Source: an uncultured bacterium (GTDB lineage: Bacteria > Planctomycetota > JAJSAM01 > JAJVHW01). From it: a stretch of 64,000 nt of DNA. The notes beneath the pieces were generated by a model, which was given only the letters and a program-made list of their open reading frames with translations, searched no databases and was not told the DNA's origin. The stretch is from NCBI GenBank assembly GCA_937996235.1, contig CALKVK010000023.1, forward strand, positions 186,001-250,000, written 5' to 3'. The translations under genes and the position numbers were made by a program. Below, one piece after another: positions 62,492-64,000 of this stretch. How positions within the stretch are numbered: the stretch's first letter is position 1; every line of letters begins with the position of its first letter.

Positions 62492-62521
62492 GGTGCGGAC
62501 GGCGCGTGCGGCGGCGGGCGC

Positions 62522-63274
62522 TCAGCGGTCGAACTGCAGCGCGACGACCGTCGCCGGGTCGGTGAGCGGACCCGCGGCGTGCGCCTCGACCTCGTCGAGC
62601 ACGTGCCGGACGACGGCACGCGGACCCGACGCACGGGCCGCGGCGAACGCGCGCGCGGCGCCCTCGCGGCCGAACATGCGGCCGCGCGCGTCCTGCGCCT
62701 CGAGCACGCCGTCGGTCGTGGCGACGAGCGTCACGCCCGTCGGCAGGCGCAGCGGACCGGCCTCGCGGAACTCGGCGCCCGGCAGGATGCCGAGCGCGGG
62801 ACCGTGGCCCTCGAGCGCGACGACGCCGCCCGAGCGCCCGCCGGCGAGCGGCTCGCAGTGACCCGCGTTCGCGATGCGGAGCGTGCGCCGCGTGCCGTCC
62901 ACGAGGAGCAGCAGGAGCGACGCGAAGCGCTCGCCCTCGGCGAAGGAGAGTGCGACGTGGTTCGCGCCGCGGAGCAGCTCCGCGAGCGAACTCGCACGCG
63001 CCGCGCGGGCGCGCAGGAACACCCGGATCTCGTGCGCGAGCGCCTCGGCCGCGCGGCCGCGGCCCATCACGTCGCCCACGGCCACGAGCCAGCGGCCGGG
63101 GCCCGCGGGCGTCGCGATCACGAAGTCGCCGGAGTCGGAGTCGAGCGGCCGGCGCCGCGCGGCGAGGCGGATGCCGTCGCGCCGCAGGGCACGCAGGACG
63201 CGCGCGTGGCCGCGCAGACCGGGCAGGGTCGCGGGCAGTCCGTCGCGCGTGGTCGGGAAGGTCGTGGCCGTCAT
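62522..63274 (-). CDS. SpoIIE/RsbU-type PP2C phosphatase
   Basis: 250 residues from ATG 63274 behind GGAGAC. SpoIIE-type motifs: DSGDFVIATPAGPGRWLVAVGDVMGRGRAAEALAHEIRVF (metal Asp and G-D-V-M-G-R-G), LLLLVDGTRRTLRIANAGHCEPLAGG and GVTLVATTDGVLEAQDARGRMFG. No sensor or receiver domain is present, only the catalytic domain, so it is about the minimal size. Such enzymes dephosphorylate anti-anti-sigma factors; no partner gene is in the window. It ends 30 bp from the convergent fkbM-type gene. The 63275-63487 gap has nothing recognised. Confidence 0.9.
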   Translation of the reverse strand: MTATTFPTTRDGLPATLPGLRGHARVLRALRRDGIRLAARRRPLDSDSGDFVIATPAGPGRWLVAVGDVMGRGRAAEALAHEIRVFLRARAARASSLAELLRGANHVALSFAEGERFASLLLLLVDGTRRTLRIANAGHCEPLAGGRSGGVVALEGHGPALGILPGAEFREAGPLRLPTGVTLVATTDGVLEAQDARGRMFGREGAARAFAAARASGPRAVVRHVLDEVEAHAAGPLTDPATVVALQFDR

Positions 63275-63487
63275 GGTCGTCTCCGGCTGCCGTCGCAGCG
63301 ATCTCGTCGCGTCGGGCGGCTCGTCCGCCCGGGCATGTCACCTTGGACGTGCGAAAGGCGGGCCATTCGCCGCGGAATCCCGCGGGGGCGGCGCGCGGGA
63401 GCGCGCGCAGCCTCGGACGTCACGCCGCGGTGACGGGCGCCTGCCGTCGCGTCGGACACGGCTGTCTCCGCACGTGCACGCGACGTG

Positions 63488-63967
63488 TCAACGATGCTTG
63501 ACGTCGTCGCGCCGCGGGGCGGCACGCTCGTCGCGCAGGCGGGCCAGATGGTGGATCCAGTCGCGGTAGTCCCACGGGACGCGCCAGCGGTCGTGCAGGT
63601 CCTTGAGGCGCGCCGTGTAGCGCTCGGTGATCGCCTGCGTCGCCTCCTCCTTCTCGGCGTCGCAGAAGTAGCTGCGGCAGGCGAGGGGGCGATGCTCGCG
63701 GGCCGTGCAGAGCCGCTCGCGCCACGCCGGGCAGAGCCCGCTCGCCGGGTCCCAGCCCGTCAGGTCGACGCCGCGGGCGAAGCGCTCGGCCTCCGCGCGC
63801 GACGTGTAGAGGCGGTGCCCCGCCGCGACGAAGTCGCAGCAGCGACCGGAGACCTCGCAGCGCGGCGCGAGGGCCTCGATCTCGGCGTCGAGCTCGACGA
63901 GGAGCGTGTCGAGCGCCGCGCGGAAGCGCTCGAGGCCGGCGGCGGCGTCGATCTCGTCGGCCGGCAC
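63488..63967 (-). CDS. YkgJ-type Cys-cluster protein (may extend past window)
   Basis: 159 residues from GTG 63967, but the frame stays open to the window end (reading CRGIGKGAPVPADEID), so the true start may be further upstream. Cys pattern: CEVSGRCCDF near residue 37, LCPAW, LCTAREHRPLACRSYFCDAEK. This C-x5-C-C...C...C...C arrangement with RPLACR is characteristic of YkgJ-family zinc- or iron-binding proteins of unknown biochemical function. Terminal helix KDLHDRWRVPWDYRDWIHHLARL. No functional context. Confidence 0.8.
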   Translation of the reverse strand: MPADEIDAAAGLERFRAALDTLLVELDAEIEALAPRCEVSGRCCDFVAAGHRLYTSRAEAERFARGVDLTGWDPASGLCPAWRERLCTAREHRPLACRSYFCDAEKEEATQAITERYTARLKDLHDRWRVPWDYRDWIHHLARLRDERAAPRRDDVKHR

Positions 63968-64000
63968 CGGCGCGCCCTTGCCGATGCCGCGGCACGCGTC

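Overview
The window is very GC-rich (I estimate 73-76% by eye). It resembles a Gram-negative-type bacterium with a eukaryote-like signalling repertoire. Ser/Thr kinases with zinc ribbons and TPRs, PP2C phosphatases, a SUMF1/FGE-like protein, VIT-VWA-HEAT proteins, secreted IPT/TIG-repeat proteins and a large exopolysaccharide locus together point to Planctomycetota. Myxococcota is the main alternative. This is an inference from gene content; no rRNA or tRNA is visible.

Layout. (1) 1-2628: the start of an outer-membrane-barrel-like gene and a secreted FecR-domain gene on the minus strand, diverging from a Sua5/TsaC tRNA-modification gene. (2) 2746-12359, minus: one compact operon read as SUMF1-like protein, lipoprotein, zinc-ribbon/TPR kinase, PP2C phosphatase with a periplasmic part, and a second membrane kinase. 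(3) 12516-17987, minus: a WecA-type phosphoglycosyl transferase fused to a CapD-like N-terminal half, and a secreted VIT/VWA/HEAT protein. (4) 17988-18678 and 24454-24963: gene-free islands filled with a 46-bp-period GGGGACGGTCC repeat family in opposing blocks. (5) 18679-28956: universal stress protein, glycosyltransferases, an O-antigen-ligase-like polymerase, the first asparagine-synthase-like gene and a polytopic protein. (6) AlkB, then a plus-strand set at 29839-38173: a 2000-residue IPT-repeat surface protein, a HEAT-like protein and a PrcB-C-like protein. (7) 38186-45563, minus: a Wzm/Wzt-type ABC exporter operon with a second asparagine synthase, a glycosyltransferase, a radical SAM/SPASM enzyme and a GT-C-like protein. 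(8) 45952-47453: an intact IS110-superfamily (IS1111-type) insertion sequence. (9) 49712-60663, minus: a ten-gene operon from rsmA through a third asparagine synthase to three glycosyltransferases, a GT-C protein, a polysaccharide deacetylase, a methyltransferase and an ATP-grasp ligase. (10) 60766-63967: sulfotransferase, FkbM methyltransferase, SpoIIE-type phosphatase and a YkgJ-type Cys-cluster protein.

Most of 12.5-62.5 kb can be read as one surface-glycan assembly locus. A lipid-linked sugar is primed by the WecA-like enzyme and extended by at least seven GT-B and four GT-C-like enzymes. It is decorated by three amidotransferases, methyl-, sulfo- and deacetylase enzymes and an ATP-grasp ligase, polymerised or ligated by the Wzy/WaaL-like protein, and exported by Wzm/Wzt. 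Many gene pairs overlap by GTGA or TGATG, indicating translational coupling.

The most striking observation is the insertion sequence. Its 12-bp inverted ends, CT core and exact empty site can be reconstructed. It interrupts a copy of a GGGGACAG|GGCTGCCC repeat of which an intact copy lies 200 bp away. The non-coding segment downstream of its transposase folds into two internal-loop stems. One carries 10-nt and 7-nt segments matching the two halves of that target, and the other carries 7 nt matching the element's own end. This is what a bridge RNA/seekRNA should look like.
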